Shown: positions 27,421 through 35,940, counted from the first letter of the stretch. The stretch: 64,000 nucleotides of DNA from a bacterium ADurb.Bin236 (GCA_002069885.1 MWCD01000005.1:1-64000), one strand, 5' to 3'. Program-made: numbers and translations. The notes: generated from the letters alone by a model not told the origin.

Positions 27421-28662
27421 TTATATCATGCCGATGATGATTTTAACAAGCTCGTCAGCCACCGCATATTTGCTGAGCAGAGGAGTCGCCCTCACGAAAA
27501 CATCCGCGTCTGCAGTCTCTTTTGACTGCCAGCCTTCAGGAGGCGAACCTTTATCCCCCGGCATAACAAACATAACCCTGTTGGTGTCGGTTCCGAATCC
27601 CGCGTCCGTCGCGCGTATATCGTTCATGACAATCAGATCAAGCTTCTTCTTAACGAGTTTGCCGACGGCGTTCGAAAAATGGTCGTCCGACTCCGCGGCA
27701 AACCCAATTAAAAGCTGGCCTTCCCTCTTTGTTTCAGACAGAGAAGCGAGTATATCTTTGGTTCGTTTCAATTCGAGAGTAAGCCCGTCGCCGGTCTTTT
27801 TTATCTTGGATTCGGATATCGTTGCCGGAGTGAAATCCGCGACTGCCGCAGCTTTTATTATTATGTCAGAGCTTTCCGAGCGCGCCATCACCGCATCGTA
27901 CATGTCCTGCGCCGATTCCACCCTTACCAAGTTGACGTCCGCCGGAGATACAAGGCTGGAAGGCCCCGTCACCAGAGTAACGTCCGCGCCGCACATCGCC
28001 AGCGTTTCAGCTATGGCGTACCCCATTTTCCCTGTGGAGCGGTTGGAGATGAATCTGACAGGATCAATGCGCTCCCGTGTGGCGGATGCGGTCACAATAG
28101 CTTTTTTGCCGGACAACGCGTCTCGGTCGGCAAACATCAGCATCACTCGCTCAAAAATCTGCTCCGGTTCAGCCATCCTGCCTAGCCCGGCGTCCCCGCA
28201 TGCAAGAGGCCCTGAGTCCGGCTCTATCACCTTCACGCCCCGCTCCCTGAGAATTCTAAGATTCCTTGTTGTCGCTGCGTCGATGTACATTGCCGTGTTC
28301 ATCGCGGGAGCCAGCAACACAGGTTTCTTGAAAGTCAGAAAAAGAGCGCTTAGAAGATCGTCCGCAATCCCGTTGGCGAATTTCGCCGCGCAGTTTGCGG
28401 TCGTCGGAGCGACAACCATAACGTCTGCCCATTTTGCGAGTTCGATGTGCTCGTATGAGTCGCCTCTAGGGCCGAACATATCCATGTAAAGCGGCTGCCC
28501 GGAAAGCGCTTCGAGGGTCACTCGCGTGACGAACTCCATAGCATGCGAAGTCGCCGCCACTTTCACTTCAATATTGTTCTGCTTGAACAGTCTTATGAGG
28601 TACGGACATTTGTAGGCGGCTATGCCGCCCGTTATGCCCAGCAGGAGTCTGCGCTCCATCAC
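27421..28662 (-). CDS. coaBC: bifunctional PPC decarboxylase/PPC synthetase CoaBC
   Basis: 413 residues, the usual fusion length, for coenzyme A synthesis. N-terminal flavoprotein decarboxylase (about 1-185): LLGITGGIAAYKCPYLIR, SHAMEFVTRVTL, APTTANCAAKFANGIADDLL (motif here up to 20 residues), and the PAMN signature in LAPAMNTAMY. C-terminal ligase (about 190-413): ITASATRERIDPVRFISNRS-type nucleotide loop (read as VTASATRERIDPVRFISN), STGKMGYAIAE and KTKDILASL-like lysine region (LKRTKDILASL). Its start overlaps the rpoZ stop in ATGA. Operon order RemA-gmk-rpoZ-coaBC is conserved in several Terrabacteria lineages. Confidence 0.94.
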   Translation of the reverse strand: MMERRLLLGITGGIAAYKCPYLIRLFKQNNIEVKVAATSHAMEFVTRVTLEALSGQPLYMDMFGPRGDSYEHIELAKWADVMVVAPTTANCAAKFANGIADDLLSALFLTFKKPVLLAPAMNTAMYIDAATTRNLRILRERGVKVIEPDSGPLACGDAGLGRMAEPEQIFERVMLMFADRDALSGKKAIVTASATRERIDPVRFISNRSTGKMGYAIAETLAMCGADVTLVTGPSSLVSPADVNLVRVESAQDMYDAVMARSESSDIIIKAAAVADFTPATISESKIKKTGDGLTLELKRTKDILASLSETKREGQLLIGFAAESDDHFSNAVGKLVKKKLDLIVMNDIRATDAGFGTDTNRVMFVMPGDKGSPPEGWQSKETADADVFVRATPLLSKYAVADELVKIIIGMI

Positions 28663-29036
28663 TCTTCCACTTCGTACCCGAATTCTTCCATGCCCGCAAA
28701 GTCGTCTTCGAAATCCAGTGGCTCAATGTCGAACGCTTCTTCATCCTCGAAATCAAAGTCGCCGTCGAGATTGACCATCTCGTCGAAGCTGATAACGTCT
28801 TCTTCGGGTTCGAGGTCTTCAGGAGAAATCTCGTCCGCGCCGAGAGTGAATCCGATAAAGCCTTCCGCGATCTCCTCGAGCGCCGTCTGCAACGGATGCC
28901 TGCTATCCGATTTGACGTACACGCGCACGCCGTCGTTAATCTGGCGCGCTCTCAGGGCGGCCACATTCACGAGCATATATTTATTCCCGTTAAAGTTCTT
29001 GAGCAAGTCTTCAGTCGCAAATTGATCGAACGCCAT
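28659..29036 (-). CDS. rpoZ: RNA polymerase omega subunit with acidic tail
   Basis: 125 residues. The omega core (about 8-68) is MLVNVAALRARQIND, the family R-A-RQ-N signature, followed by PLQTALEEIAEGFI. The last ~55 residues are almost entirely acidic and hydrophobic (runs of Asp, Glu and Phe such as DGDFDFEDEEAFDIEPLDF), beyond the 60-90 residues usual for omega. Position between gmk and coaBC confirms identity. The tail is probably disordered; it could contact polymerase or nucleic-acid-binding partners. Confidence 0.85.
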   Translation of the reverse strand: MAFDQFATEDLLKNFNGNKYMLVNVAALRARQINDGVRVYVKSDSRHPLQTALEEIAEGFIGFTLGADEISPEDLEPEEDVISFDEMVNLDGDFDFEDEEAFDIEPLDFEDDFAGMEEFGYEVEE

Positions 29037-29067
29037 TATCTTTCCTCCGGGGCGCGAAAGCCCTTTT

Positions 29068-29688
29068 TCACCGCAAAGCCGCCGTCAACCGGCACCTCTC
29101 AGCGATTATAATAGATATAACCTTTTTTACGGATTCGTCAAGTCTGTCGTTAATTACCGCATAATCATACTGTCCCATCAACTCAAGCTCCCGGCGCGCT
29201 GTGTTCATCCTGATTTCAATTTCCTGAGCGAGAGCCTCCCCGGTTAGGTTCGACGGGCGATTCTGTAAACGCGCTCTAAACACATCCGGCGGAGCTGTTA
29301 TAAATATCAGCGCCGCGTCGGGATACTCTTTCTTTACCCTTAACGCCCCTTGCACGTCTATCTCAAGCAAAAGGTCCTTGCCTGACGCAAACGCTCTTGC
29401 AATGTTTGCCTTGGGAGTGCCGTATCTATGGTTATGCACCTTCGCCCATTCAAGAAATTCTCCGCCTGACGCCATCTCGTCGAACTTGTCTTCCGTTAGA
29501 AAATGATAACTCGTTCCGTCTTCCTCTCCCGGTCTCGGTTGCCTAGTTGTAGCGGACACGGAATACTCCACCGACTCAATTATTCCGGCATCCTTTAAAA
29601 CTTCATGAAGCACGGTTGACTTGCCCGCGCCCGACGGCCCGGACACCACGACTACCGTTCTTTTCTCTTCCGGAAGATTCTGATTCAT
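29068..29688 (-). CDS. gmk: guanylate kinase
   Basis: 206 residues. It phosphorylates GMP to GDP with ATP. P-loop VVVSGPSGAGKSTVLHEVL, GMP-binding SVSATTRQPRPGEEDGTSYHF, FLEWAKVHNHRYGTP, and LLLEIDVQGALRVKK; the lid RLQNR follows. It starts at the last base of the RemA gene (29688), so it is translationally coupled to it. Confidence 0.96.
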   Translation of the reverse strand: MNQNLPEEKRTVVVVSGPSGAGKSTVLHEVLKDAGIIESVEYSVSATTRQPRPGEEDGTSYHFLTEDKFDEMASGGEFLEWAKVHNHRYGTPKANIARAFASGKDLLLEIDVQGALRVKKEYPDAALIFITAPPDVFRARLQNRPSNLTGEALAQEIEIRMNTARRELELMGQYDYAVINDRLDESVKKVISIIIAERCRLTAALR

Positions 29689-29957
29689 CAGGATTTTGCT
29701 TCGCCTGCGGATGTTTCTTTATCCATAAATCTGTTGGCTATCGTCTCCGGTTGCAGCGCCGATAGCACTATATGACCGCTGTCCATGACTATTATCGCCC
29801 TAGTTCTTCTTCCACATGTGGAAGCAATCAGCGTTCCTTTTCCCTTTGCTTCTTGAATAAGCCTTTTTATCGGAGCAGATTCGGGCGACACAATGGATAT
29901 TACCCTGTTTGCAGATATTATGTTGCCGAATCCCACATTAATAAGCTTGGTGTCCAA
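29688..29957 (-). CDS. remA: RemA/DUF370 family regulator
   Basis: 89 residues. Small DUF370 protein: [40 protein letters not shown] and [20 protein letters not shown]. RemA of Bacillus binds DNA as oligomers to activate biofilm-matrix genes; relatives are found in several Terrabacteria phyla. The start is TTG at 29957 behind a strong GGAGGAG site. It leads the gmk-rpoZ-coaBC operon. Confidence 0.9.
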   Translation of the reverse strand: MDTKLINVGFGNIISANRVISIVSPESAPIKRLIQEAKGKGTLIASTCGRRTRAIIVMDSGHIVLSALQPETIANRFMDKETSAGEAKS

Positions 29958-30025
29958 AATTCTCCTCCGCCAATAACCGATTTTCCAACTCTCATCTTTA
30001 ACAACTTAAAAAACAATGAAATCAG

Positions 30026-30054
30026 AATATACTAATTATCAATCGCAATTTCAA
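30026..30054 (-). promoter_or_regulatory. promoter of the remA-gmk-rpoZ-coaBC operon
   Basis: On the minus strand TTGAAA (30049-30054) and TATATT (30026-30031), five of six consensus positions each, with an ideal 17-base spacer. It lies about 70 bases before the RemA start codon. Confidence 0.55.
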
Positions 30055-30118
30055 TTATTATTCTCTTTTAACTACTCTTTTTCCGATTGTTTATCAAGAA
30101 AAAGCTTCCAATAGACAG

Positions 30119-30607
30119 CTATCTCATTGATTCTATCGTTTCTTCAATCTTGCCATCATCCACTTCGTAGAAGTTCAATTCTACTCTGTGGGTCGTGGGG
30201 TCAAGAGCGTACGGCATTCCGTTATACGGACATATCGGCACTCCGTTTGGGAAATAATCCTTGTCTCTACCAATATCGCTCAGGTCAGGATTCGGCCACA
30301 CTCCGCCATGATTCACATACCATAATTCAACCATCATGTTTATCAAATTGGCGTGCTGCCTGCAAACTGTTGTCTTCGTATATTCGATTGCCGCGTTCGG
30401 ATCAATCATAGCTTGACGCTCCTGATCCGTAAGCGAACTATCATTCATTATAGCTTCGCGCGCGATATCGCTTTCAGAGCTTCCCGCCACGGAGAACGGA
30501 ATCCCTGTAAGGTTAAACATTATAAGGGCGAAGACCGCTACGACGATCCCCCAGAACATCCACCATCTGTTAGATTCAATTGGCAGCAAAATCAGGCCTT
30601 CCCGCAA
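30119..30607 (-). CDS. pilin-array protein lacking a prepilin motif
   Basis: 162 residues, last gene of the pilin array. Its second half (about 80-150) is related to the neighbouring pilins: CRQHANLINMMVELWYVNH, VWPNPDLSDIGRDKDYFPN and GVPICPYNGMPYALDP. The N-terminus is different: an uncleaved-looking membrane helix (WWMFWGIVVAVFALIMF, about 15-31) with no Gly|Phe...Glu processing site. It would sit in the membrane as a non-pilin relative, perhaps an assembly partner or adaptor. The start is 21 bases after the preceding gene. Function inferred only from the shared domain. Confidence 0.65.
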   Translation of the reverse strand: MREGLILLPIESNRWWMFWGIVVAVFALIMFNLTGIPFSVAGSSESDIAREAIMNDSSLTDQERQAMIDPNAAIEYTKTTVCRQHANLINMMVELWYVNHGGVWPNPDLSDIGRDKDYFPNGVPICPYNGMPYALDPTTHRVELNFYEVDDGKIEETIESMR

Positions 30608-30628
30608 ACCGCTCGTCGACCCATAACA

Positions 30629-31024
30629 TCAAGGATGAACGGAATTCCCTTTCACATGCCCTGTTACTCTATGGCCTACAGGCCATATTTCATATGCAGC
30701 TCCGGGCGTCACAGGACATTCCGGCATTTGCAGTTCGGGAAAATACTCCTCGTCAATCACTATGTCGCTCAAATCAGGCTGAGGCCATGTTCCCTCTTTG
30801 ATATAGTACAATTGAACAAGAGCGTTAATGTTCGCGACATTCGTTCTACATGCCTCATATTTCGCGTCCATCGTAATATTCTTGAATCTGGGTATAACTA
30901 TAGCGGCGATAATTGAAACCAACAGAACGACAAGCACCACCTCGCCGATTGAGACTCCCCTCTGTCCTGAACGCGATCCAGCCATCCAATTATCCTTAAC
31001 ATCTGATTGACGCGCTTTTGTCAT
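30629..31024 (-). CDS. type II/IV pseudopilin, fifth of the array
   Basis: 131 residues. Prepilin N-terminus with a 22-residue leader ending in RG, then VSIGEVVLVVLLVSIIAAI: processing after Gly and the Glu at +5 are kept. C-terminal domain as in the others: YEACRTNVANINALVQ, GTWPQPDLSDI, EYFPELQMPECPV, and HRVTGHVKGNSVHP. More divergent than the four upstream copies and separated from them by a terminator. It probably forms part of the same pseudopilus. Confidence 0.8.
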   Translation of the reverse strand: MTKARQSDVKDNWMAGSRSGQRGVSIGEVVLVVLLVSIIAAIVIPRFKNITMDAKYEACRTNVANINALVQLYYIKEGTWPQPDLSDIVIDEEYFPELQMPECPVTPGAAYEIWPVGHRVTGHVKGNSVHP

Positions 31025-31030
31025 TTTATC

Positions 31031-31063
31031 AAAAAAGCCACGCGCTTACAAGCGACGCGGCTT
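31031..31063 (-). terminator. rho-independent terminator inside the pilin array
   Basis: Stem AAGCCACG (31035-31042) with CGCGGCTT (31056-31063), one wobble, plus an inner CGCT/AGCG pair around the loop TACA. On the minus strand it is followed by a run of T (31031-31036). It separates the four upstream pilin genes from the last two, so the first four would be expressed more strongly. Confidence 0.7.
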
Positions 31064-31137
31064 CTCTGAAGTTCAGCGATTAAGTTGTTGCTCCATCGTT
31101 TATGCCGGGCGTCCGGCATAATACGTCAGACGCCGAC

Positions 31138-31593
31138 TTAAAATACGTGCGTTCCTGCGCCTTCCCTATGTCCGGTGATTCTGTACAGCGGAGACGGCCC
31201 CATCGTATACGATGATTCGTCCACAGGACATGTGGGTATGCCATCCGGGAAGTAACGCGCCGACAGCGTGTACAACTCGGCTGCCGTGTATGTCGTCGCA
31301 GCGTTGTTCCCCTGATCGTACCAGTCCGGATCATAATCGCCGCTTGCAACCATATCCGGGTTGAGCGATGACTGCTTGAAGATGTTCAGATCCGTGTCCG
31401 GCCATGTGGCTTCAACAAAATAGAACGCTTCTATCTGTTTGTTGATGATGGCGCGGTTCATTTCGCAGGACTGAACCTTCGCTTGTCGAGCCGATACGAC
31501 AAATCTGGGAATCACTATTGCCGCAAGTATGCTGATTAGAATGACAACCAACATGACCTCAAGAATCGTGAATCCCGCGCTCTTGCTTTTCAT
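31138..31593 (-). CDS. type II/IV pseudopilin, fourth of the array
   Basis: 151 residues. Short leader ending AG, then FTILEVMLVVILISILAAI, so cleavage after Gly leaves N-methyl-Phe with Glu at +5. Globular part: one Cys in KVQSCEMNRAIIN, ATWPDTDLNIFKQ, the second Cys in RYFPDGIPTCPVDESSY, and the ending YRITGHREGAGTH. It is nearest to the third copy (shared QSSLN-DM-ASGDYDPDWYD), so a recent duplication is likely. It is a GspG/PilA-like fibre subunit. Confidence 0.88.
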   Translation of the reverse strand: MKSKSAGFTILEVMLVVILISILAAIVIPRFVVSARQAKVQSCEMNRAIINKQIEAFYFVEATWPDTDLNIFKQSSLNPDMVASGDYDPDWYDQGNNAATTYTAAELYTLSARYFPDGIPTCPVDESSYTMGPSPLYRITGHREGAGTHVF

Positions 31594-31627
31594 AACAATA
31601 CACTCCTTTGTTATTAATTATTTTTTA

Positions 31628-32086
31628 TCAATAAATGTGCGTTCCCGCGCCTTCCCTATGTCCTGAAACTCTGAATATGGGCGACGGGAACAAAACATAC
31701 GACGACTCGTCCAGCGGACATGTGGGAATCCCGTCAGGGAAGTACTTTGCCGACAGCCTATACAAATCATTTGCCGTATAGGCGACCGGATCCAATGCGT
31801 AGTCGCCGCGTGCGTCATACCAATCCGGATCGTAGTCGCCGCTTGCCGTCATATCGGCGTTAAGCGATGACTGTTTAAGAATATTCAGGTCCAAGTCCGG
31901 CCATGTGGCTTCCACGAAATAGAACGATTCCACCGCTTTGTTAATAATGGCACGGTTCATTTCGCAGGATTGAACCTTCGCGTGCTTCGTAGACACCACG
32001 AATCTCGGTATCACGATAGCGGCGAGTATGCTGATTAATATCACGACCAGCATGACCTCAAGTATTGTGAATCCTCTGTTTTTCAT
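31628..32086 (-). CDS. type II/IV pseudopilin, third of the array
   Basis: 152 residues. Six-residue leader MKNRG, then FTILEVMLVVILISILAAI. It has the same two-cysteine layout (KVQSCEMNRAIIN; YFPDGIPTCPLDESSY), ATWPDLDLNILKQ, a loop with GDYDPDWYDARGDYALD, and the ending FRVSGHREGAGTH. The gene lies 34 bases before the fourth copy and 43 after the second. It is predicted to be processed by a prepilin peptidase encoded elsewhere. Confidence 0.88.
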   Translation of the reverse strand: MKNRGFTILEVMLVVILISILAAIVIPRFVVSTKHAKVQSCEMNRAIINKAVESFYFVEATWPDLDLNILKQSSLNADMTASGDYDPDWYDARGDYALDPVAYTANDLYRLSAKYFPDGIPTCPLDESSYVLFPSPIFRVSGHREGAGTHIY

Positions 32087-32129
32087 CTCCTTGCCCCCTT
32101 GCCCAAATTTATAGATTCAAAAACTGCCT

Positions 32130-32603
32130 TTACGGTTTTCTGTCATACTCCGCCCAAATATGCGTTCCTTCACCTTCCCTGTGCCCCGATACCCTGTACC
32201 ACGGCGAAGGCATCATGACATATGATGTTTCATCTATCGGACAAGTCGGTATCCCATCAGGAAAATATCTTGACGCAAGATTCCTCAGGGTCAACCTATG
32301 ATTAGCGTCATTAGAGTAGTATTTCAATCCTGTAGAATCCACCCATTCTGACGTCATACTCCATCCGCTTTCTGCGGCATGTCTAAAAACGTCGAGATCA
32401 AGGTTCGGCCATGTTGCTTCCATGAAGTAGAAGTTTTCTATTTGCTTGTTAATGATGGCCCTTTGCATTTCGCAAGCCTGCACTTTCGCCTGCTTCGTTG
32501 AAACCATAAACCTCGGAATAACAATCGCCGCAAGAATGCTTATTAAAACAACAACTATTAAAACTTCTAGTATTGTGAATCCCCGAAAGCCGCTTAATCG
32601 CAT
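32130..32603 (-). CDS. type II/IV pseudopilin, second of the array
   Basis: 157 residues. Leader MRLSGFRG, then FTILEVLIVVVLISILAAI. Domain signatures: KVQACEMQRAIIN (first Cys), ATWPNLDLDVFRHAAE, SRYFPDGIPTCPIDETSY (second Cys), YRVSGHREGEGTH. It has an extra basic tail (IWAEYDRKP) absent from the others. The loop between the two cysteines differs most among copies, as expected for surface-exposed variation. Confidence 0.88.
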   Translation of the reverse strand: MRLSGFRGFTILEVLIVVVLISILAAIVIPRFMVSTKQAKVQACEMQRAIINKQIENFYFMEATWPNLDLDVFRHAAESGWSMTSEWVDSTGLKYYSNDANHRLTLRNLASRYFPDGIPTCPIDETSYVMMPSPWYRVSGHREGEGTHIWAEYDRKP

Positions 32604-32639
32604 TTAATTCTCCGAATAATCCATCATATAACAATAAGC

Positions 32640-33080
32640 TTAGAGTTCGTGCGTGCCTGAACCTTCTCTGTGACTCGTAACTCTGAAAATCGGCGACGGG
32701 GCTAGCTCATATGAGGTCTCATCCACCGGGCATGTCGGTATTCCATCCGGGAAATATTTGCCAGCCAAGTTCGTTAATGCCGCTTTCTCCGCAGGCACTG
32801 CCGGGTCGAATTCGGTGTTTGATGAATCTACCCATACACTGTCATACGCGCCGTTTTCAGCGGCATGTCTGAACACGTCGAGATCGAGATTCGGCCATGT
32901 GCCTTCAATAAAATAAAAAGTCTCAGTCATTGTGTTGATTATTGACCTATTCATCTCACAAGACTGTATCTTGGCCTGCTTCGAACCTATCGTGAATCTT
33001 GGAATTAATATCGCCGCCAATATGCTGATTAAAACCACTATCAGAAGCGTTTCAATTACTGTGAACCCTTTTGATCTCAT
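32640..33080 (-). CDS. type II/IV pseudopilin, first of the array
   Basis: 146 residues. Leader MRSKG, then FTVIETLLIVVLISILAAI with Glu at +5. Cys in KIQSCEMNRSIIN, GTWPNLDLDVFRHAAEN, Cys in KYFPDGIPTCPVDETSY, ending FRVTSHREGSGTHEL. GAGGTG precedes the ATG. It is the first gene of the array, downstream of an extended -10 promoter. Which copy is the major subunit cannot be told from sequence. Confidence 0.88.
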   Translation of the reverse strand: MRSKGFTVIETLLIVVLISILAAILIPRFTIGSKQAKIQSCEMNRSIINTMTETFYFIEGTWPNLDLDVFRHAAENGAYDSVWVDSSNTEFDPAVPAEKAALTNLAGKYFPDGIPTCPVDETSYELAPSPIFRVTSHREGSGTHEL

Positions 33081-33116
33081 CGCCCACCTCTTTGCGTATT
33101 ATGTACAGCAGAATAA

Positions 33117-33125
33117 ATTATAGCA
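33117..33125 (-). promoter_or_regulatory. extended -10 promoter of the pilin array
   Basis: TGCTATAAT on the minus strand (perfect -10 with the TGn extension) 37 bases before the first pilin start. No good -35 is seen, which is normal for extended -10 promoters. Confidence 0.5.
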
Positions 33126-33553
33126 AATTTATTTCCAGATTCTTTTTAATCCCCAAGATGCCATAACAAATAATAACATCGCATAACCCACATAGCCGCA
33201 CAATCAATCATTATGCCACATCTAAATGTGTCCGCTTTGTTTGTTTTGTGCTTTCTTTTGCGTCAAACCAACCTAGTAGGAAATGATATTAAATCCACTT
33301 ATATCAACCTTTTTTTATATGTTCATATTTTTATGCGAATCATCTCTTTGCGCCTAAAAAATCAGATGCAAATTAGCATTGTCAAAACAAATATTATATA
33401 CAAATGAAAGTTAGTGTATTGGTTTACCCAAAATACCGCGTGTGTGTAAGAGACTACACGCTTTATTGTCCTAAACCATTTTTTAACTTCATTTGTATAG
33501 GAATTGGATGTATATTAACATCAGAATGTAGAATTTCTAATTTGGAGTACACA
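33126..33553. other. AT-rich region between pilin array and aroB
   Basis: Divergent intergenic region upstream of both the pilin array and aroB. AT-rich, with no gene-like frame except a spurious upstream extension of aroB from 33404. A weak promoter for aroB may lie near 33380-33405 (ATTATATAC). The GGAG ribosome site of aroB is at 33544-33547. Confidence 0.4.
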
Positions 33554-34657
33554 ATGACGGACAAATCAGTCAAAGTTAAATTCAGCGGGAGTGACGAATA
33601 CTCTATTGAAATTGGCCCGGGAATGTTAAATAAAATCGCAGACCGGGTTCGCGATGTTTCAAAAAAACCTTTGGCTTTTGTAGTCACAGATAAAAAGGTT
33701 GCCCCGCTTTATCTGAATAATGTAGTAAAAAGACTTGAAGCCGCTCGAATAAAAACTGAAACAGAAATAATCGCGGCAGGAGAAAAACACAAGAACCTTA
33801 ACACATATTTAAAAGTAGTGTCGCGTTTCGCGCAGACGAGCGGGGCTGCGGATACTGTAGTGGTTGCGCTAGGGGGAGGCGTGGTGGGAGATATCGCAGG
33901 ATTCGCGGCAGCTACCTACCGACGCGGCACCCCCGTCATTCAATGTCCAACCACGCTTCTTGCATGCGTTGACTCAAGCGTAGGCGGAAAAACAGGCGTG
34001 GACTTGCCTTTCGGGAAAAACCTTGTGGGGGCTTTTCATCAGCCGCGCGCGGTGCTGGTCGACACTGACACCCTCTCCACCCTACCACCGCGGGAGTTCA
34101 GAACAGGAACGGCAGAAGTAATCAAATACGGCTTCATTATGGACGAGCCGTTTGTAAAATTCATGGAAAAGAACATAGAGGAATTTAATGCCGGAGATGA
34201 AACTCTTCTTTCGCGCGCGATAGAATGCTGCTGCCGTCTAAAAGCCAAGGTGGTAGGCAAAGACGAACGAGACACAAAAGACATCAGGGCAATTCTCAAT
34301 TTCGGGCACACTTTCGCTCACGCGCTGGAAGCGGTTTGCGGATATAAAGATTACAATCATGGCGAAGCGGTGGCGGTCGGAATGGCCTGCGCCTCAGACC
34401 TCTCGGCTCGAATCGGCATGATCTCGCAGGAAGACGCCGCGCGCGTCGAACGCCTGATATCTGCCGCTGAACTTCCAGTGACAATAAAAAACGCCCAACC
34501 GCGACATCTGCTGGATTGCATGTTCAGAGACAAAAAATGCCGCGGCGGAAAACTCAGGTTGGTTCTCCTAGAGAGCATAGGACGCGCGGTCGTGGCGGAC
34601 GACGTGGACGAGAAAGACATTCTGAGCGTCATTCGTTCCAGAATTGCGCGGTCGTAG
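33554..34657 (+). CDS. aroB: 3-dehydroquinate synthase
   Basis: 367 residues from the ATG at 33554, which has TTGGAG six bases before it; the 50-residue extension from 33404 is rejected. Second step of the shikimate pathway, NAD- and metal-dependent. Motifs: VVVALGGGVVGDIAGFAAAT (20 residues, the NAD-binding loop), QCPTTLLACVDSSVGGKTGV, FRTGTAEVIKYGFI, and the metal ligands in LNFGHTFAHALE and NHGEAVAVGM. Other aro genes are absent, but tyrA lies at the far right of the window. Confidence 0.94.
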   Translation: MTDKSVKVKFSGSDEYSIEIGPGMLNKIADRVRDVSKKPLAFVVTDKKVAPLYLNNVVKRLEAARIKTETEIIAAGEKHKNLNTYLKVVSRFAQTSGAADTVVVALGGGVVGDIAGFAAATYRRGTPVIQCPTTLLACVDSSVGGKTGVDLPFGKNLVGAFHQPRAVLVDTDTLSTLPPREFRTGTAEVIKYGFIMDEPFVKFMEKNIEEFNAGDETLLSRAIECCCRLKAKVVGKDERDTKDIRAILNFGHTFAHALEAVCGYKDYNHGEAVAVGMACASDLSARIGMISQEDAARVERLISAAELPVTIKNAQPRHLLDCMFRDKKCRGGKLRLVLLESIGRAVVADDVDEKDILSVIRSRIARS

Positions 34658-34683
34658 CGGCTCGCGAAACAGGAGGCTGCGCT

Positions 34684-35823
34684 TTGGCGCCAAGAACCGT
34701 CCTTATCGCAGGCGGCGGATACGCCGGCTCCGGCATAGCGGCCAAGCTTGCCGCCCTCGACGCCCGACGCTCTTTCAACGTAGTCATATTGGACCCTTCG
34801 GAATTCCACGTGGTTAAGACCCGGCTTCACCAAATTGCCGTCGAACCTGAAAGAGACATCCTGATAAGAATTCCGACGAGAACGCTGGCTGACTTTGCGC
34901 GAGCGGATTTTATCAATTCCGCTGTGGAGAAAGTGGATTTCAAGAATAGAAGAATCTTTGCGAATGGGTCAGGTTATGATTGGGACCTCCTTGTCGTGGC
35001 AACAGGCGCAGAGCCAAATTACTTCGGCATCCCCGGCGCGGCTGAACACTCTGAAAACATCTTAAGCTATGAAGCGGCTATGAGTTGCGGATTGAGAATC
35101 AAGTCTTTGGGCATGAACAAGCGTGGCGCATCTAAGAAAAGAATCGCTGTTTGCGGAGCTGGGCTTCTCGGAGTCGAATTCGCGGCGCAACTCAGACAGC
35201 GTTACGGCCCGAAGAAATGCGAAATCGTGATAATAGAAAAACAGGAGAGGATTATCGCCGCATCACAATGCGGAGACGCTCAGCGGGATTACATTTCAGC
35301 CTTTTTCAAAAGAGAAAATATTAAAGCGTTGACCGGAACGACAATTTCGAAACTGTCTCCGGGGCGCGTATGTCTCGAGGAAGGGAAACACATAGACTGC
35401 GATCTGACAGTGTGGTGCGGCGGCATTAAACGAACCGGAATAGGAACGGCGGCATCCGGCGGACTTGTCGTCGATCCGACTCTCGTTTGCCGCGAACATG
35501 AAAATGTGTTCGGGGCCGGGGATTCCGCGTTGGTTTCAAGTCCCCTGCCAAACGCCAACTCTCTGACTGCTCAACGGGCTATATATCACGCTGATATCGC
35601 CGCGAAAAACATCATCCGGTCCGCAATCGGTCTTCGCTCCCGCGCCGCCAGATACAAGCCAAAGGGAGAACTCATTTCTCTGGGCGATTTCGACGCTGTA
35701 GGAGTCGTTTCCGGGGCCGCGTTTTACGGTTCGGCCTGCGCCGCAGCGAAAAAAGCTAATGAAATGAAATATATATCCACGCTTTTCGGAACAGCGATAA
35801 ATCACATCCGAATCCATCGTTAG
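34684..35823 (+). CDS. NDH-2-like FAD/NAD-dependent oxidoreductase
   Basis: 379 residues from a TTG at 34684 with AGGAGG seven bases before; the longer frame would be read through aroB. Two-dinucleotide-binding flavoprotein: FAD loop VLIAGGGYAGSGIAAKLAAL at the N-terminus, LLVVATGAEPNYFGIPG, NAD-binding IAVCGAGLLGVEFAAQL, and the second FAD motif VFGAGDSAL. The layout is that of type II NADH:quinone dehydrogenases, but the usual C-terminal membrane-binding helix is not obvious. It is probably a quinone or other acceptor reductase. Confidence 0.85.
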   Translation: MAPRTVLIAGGGYAGSGIAAKLAALDARRSFNVVILDPSEFHVVKTRLHQIAVEPERDILIRIPTRTLADFARADFINSAVEKVDFKNRRIFANGSGYDWDLLVVATGAEPNYFGIPGAAEHSENILSYEAAMSCGLRIKSLGMNKRGASKKRIAVCGAGLLGVEFAAQLRQRYGPKKCEIVIIEKQERIIAASQCGDAQRDYISAFFKRENIKALTGTTISKLSPGRVCLEEGKHIDCDLTVWCGGIKRTGIGTAASGGLVVDPTLVCREHENVFGAGDSALVSSPLPNANSLTAQRAIYHADIAAKNIIRSAIGLRSRAARYKPKGELISLGDFDAVGVVSGAAFYGSACAAAKKANEMKYISTLFGTAINHIRIHR

Positions 35824-35940
35824 TATTTGTAATAGGCGCATTGATTAGAGTCCGACTGCAACCCCGTTTTTTTTGACAGACTCAAAATTTGACTAGTGTT
35901 TGCGTTGCTCTGACAATTCAAATCAAAAGAAAACACAGAA

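Noticed and set aside
27335-28489. 384-codon plus-strand frame opposite coaBC
   Set aside because: Antisense shadow of a well-conserved gene; Ser/Ala-rich translation without a family.
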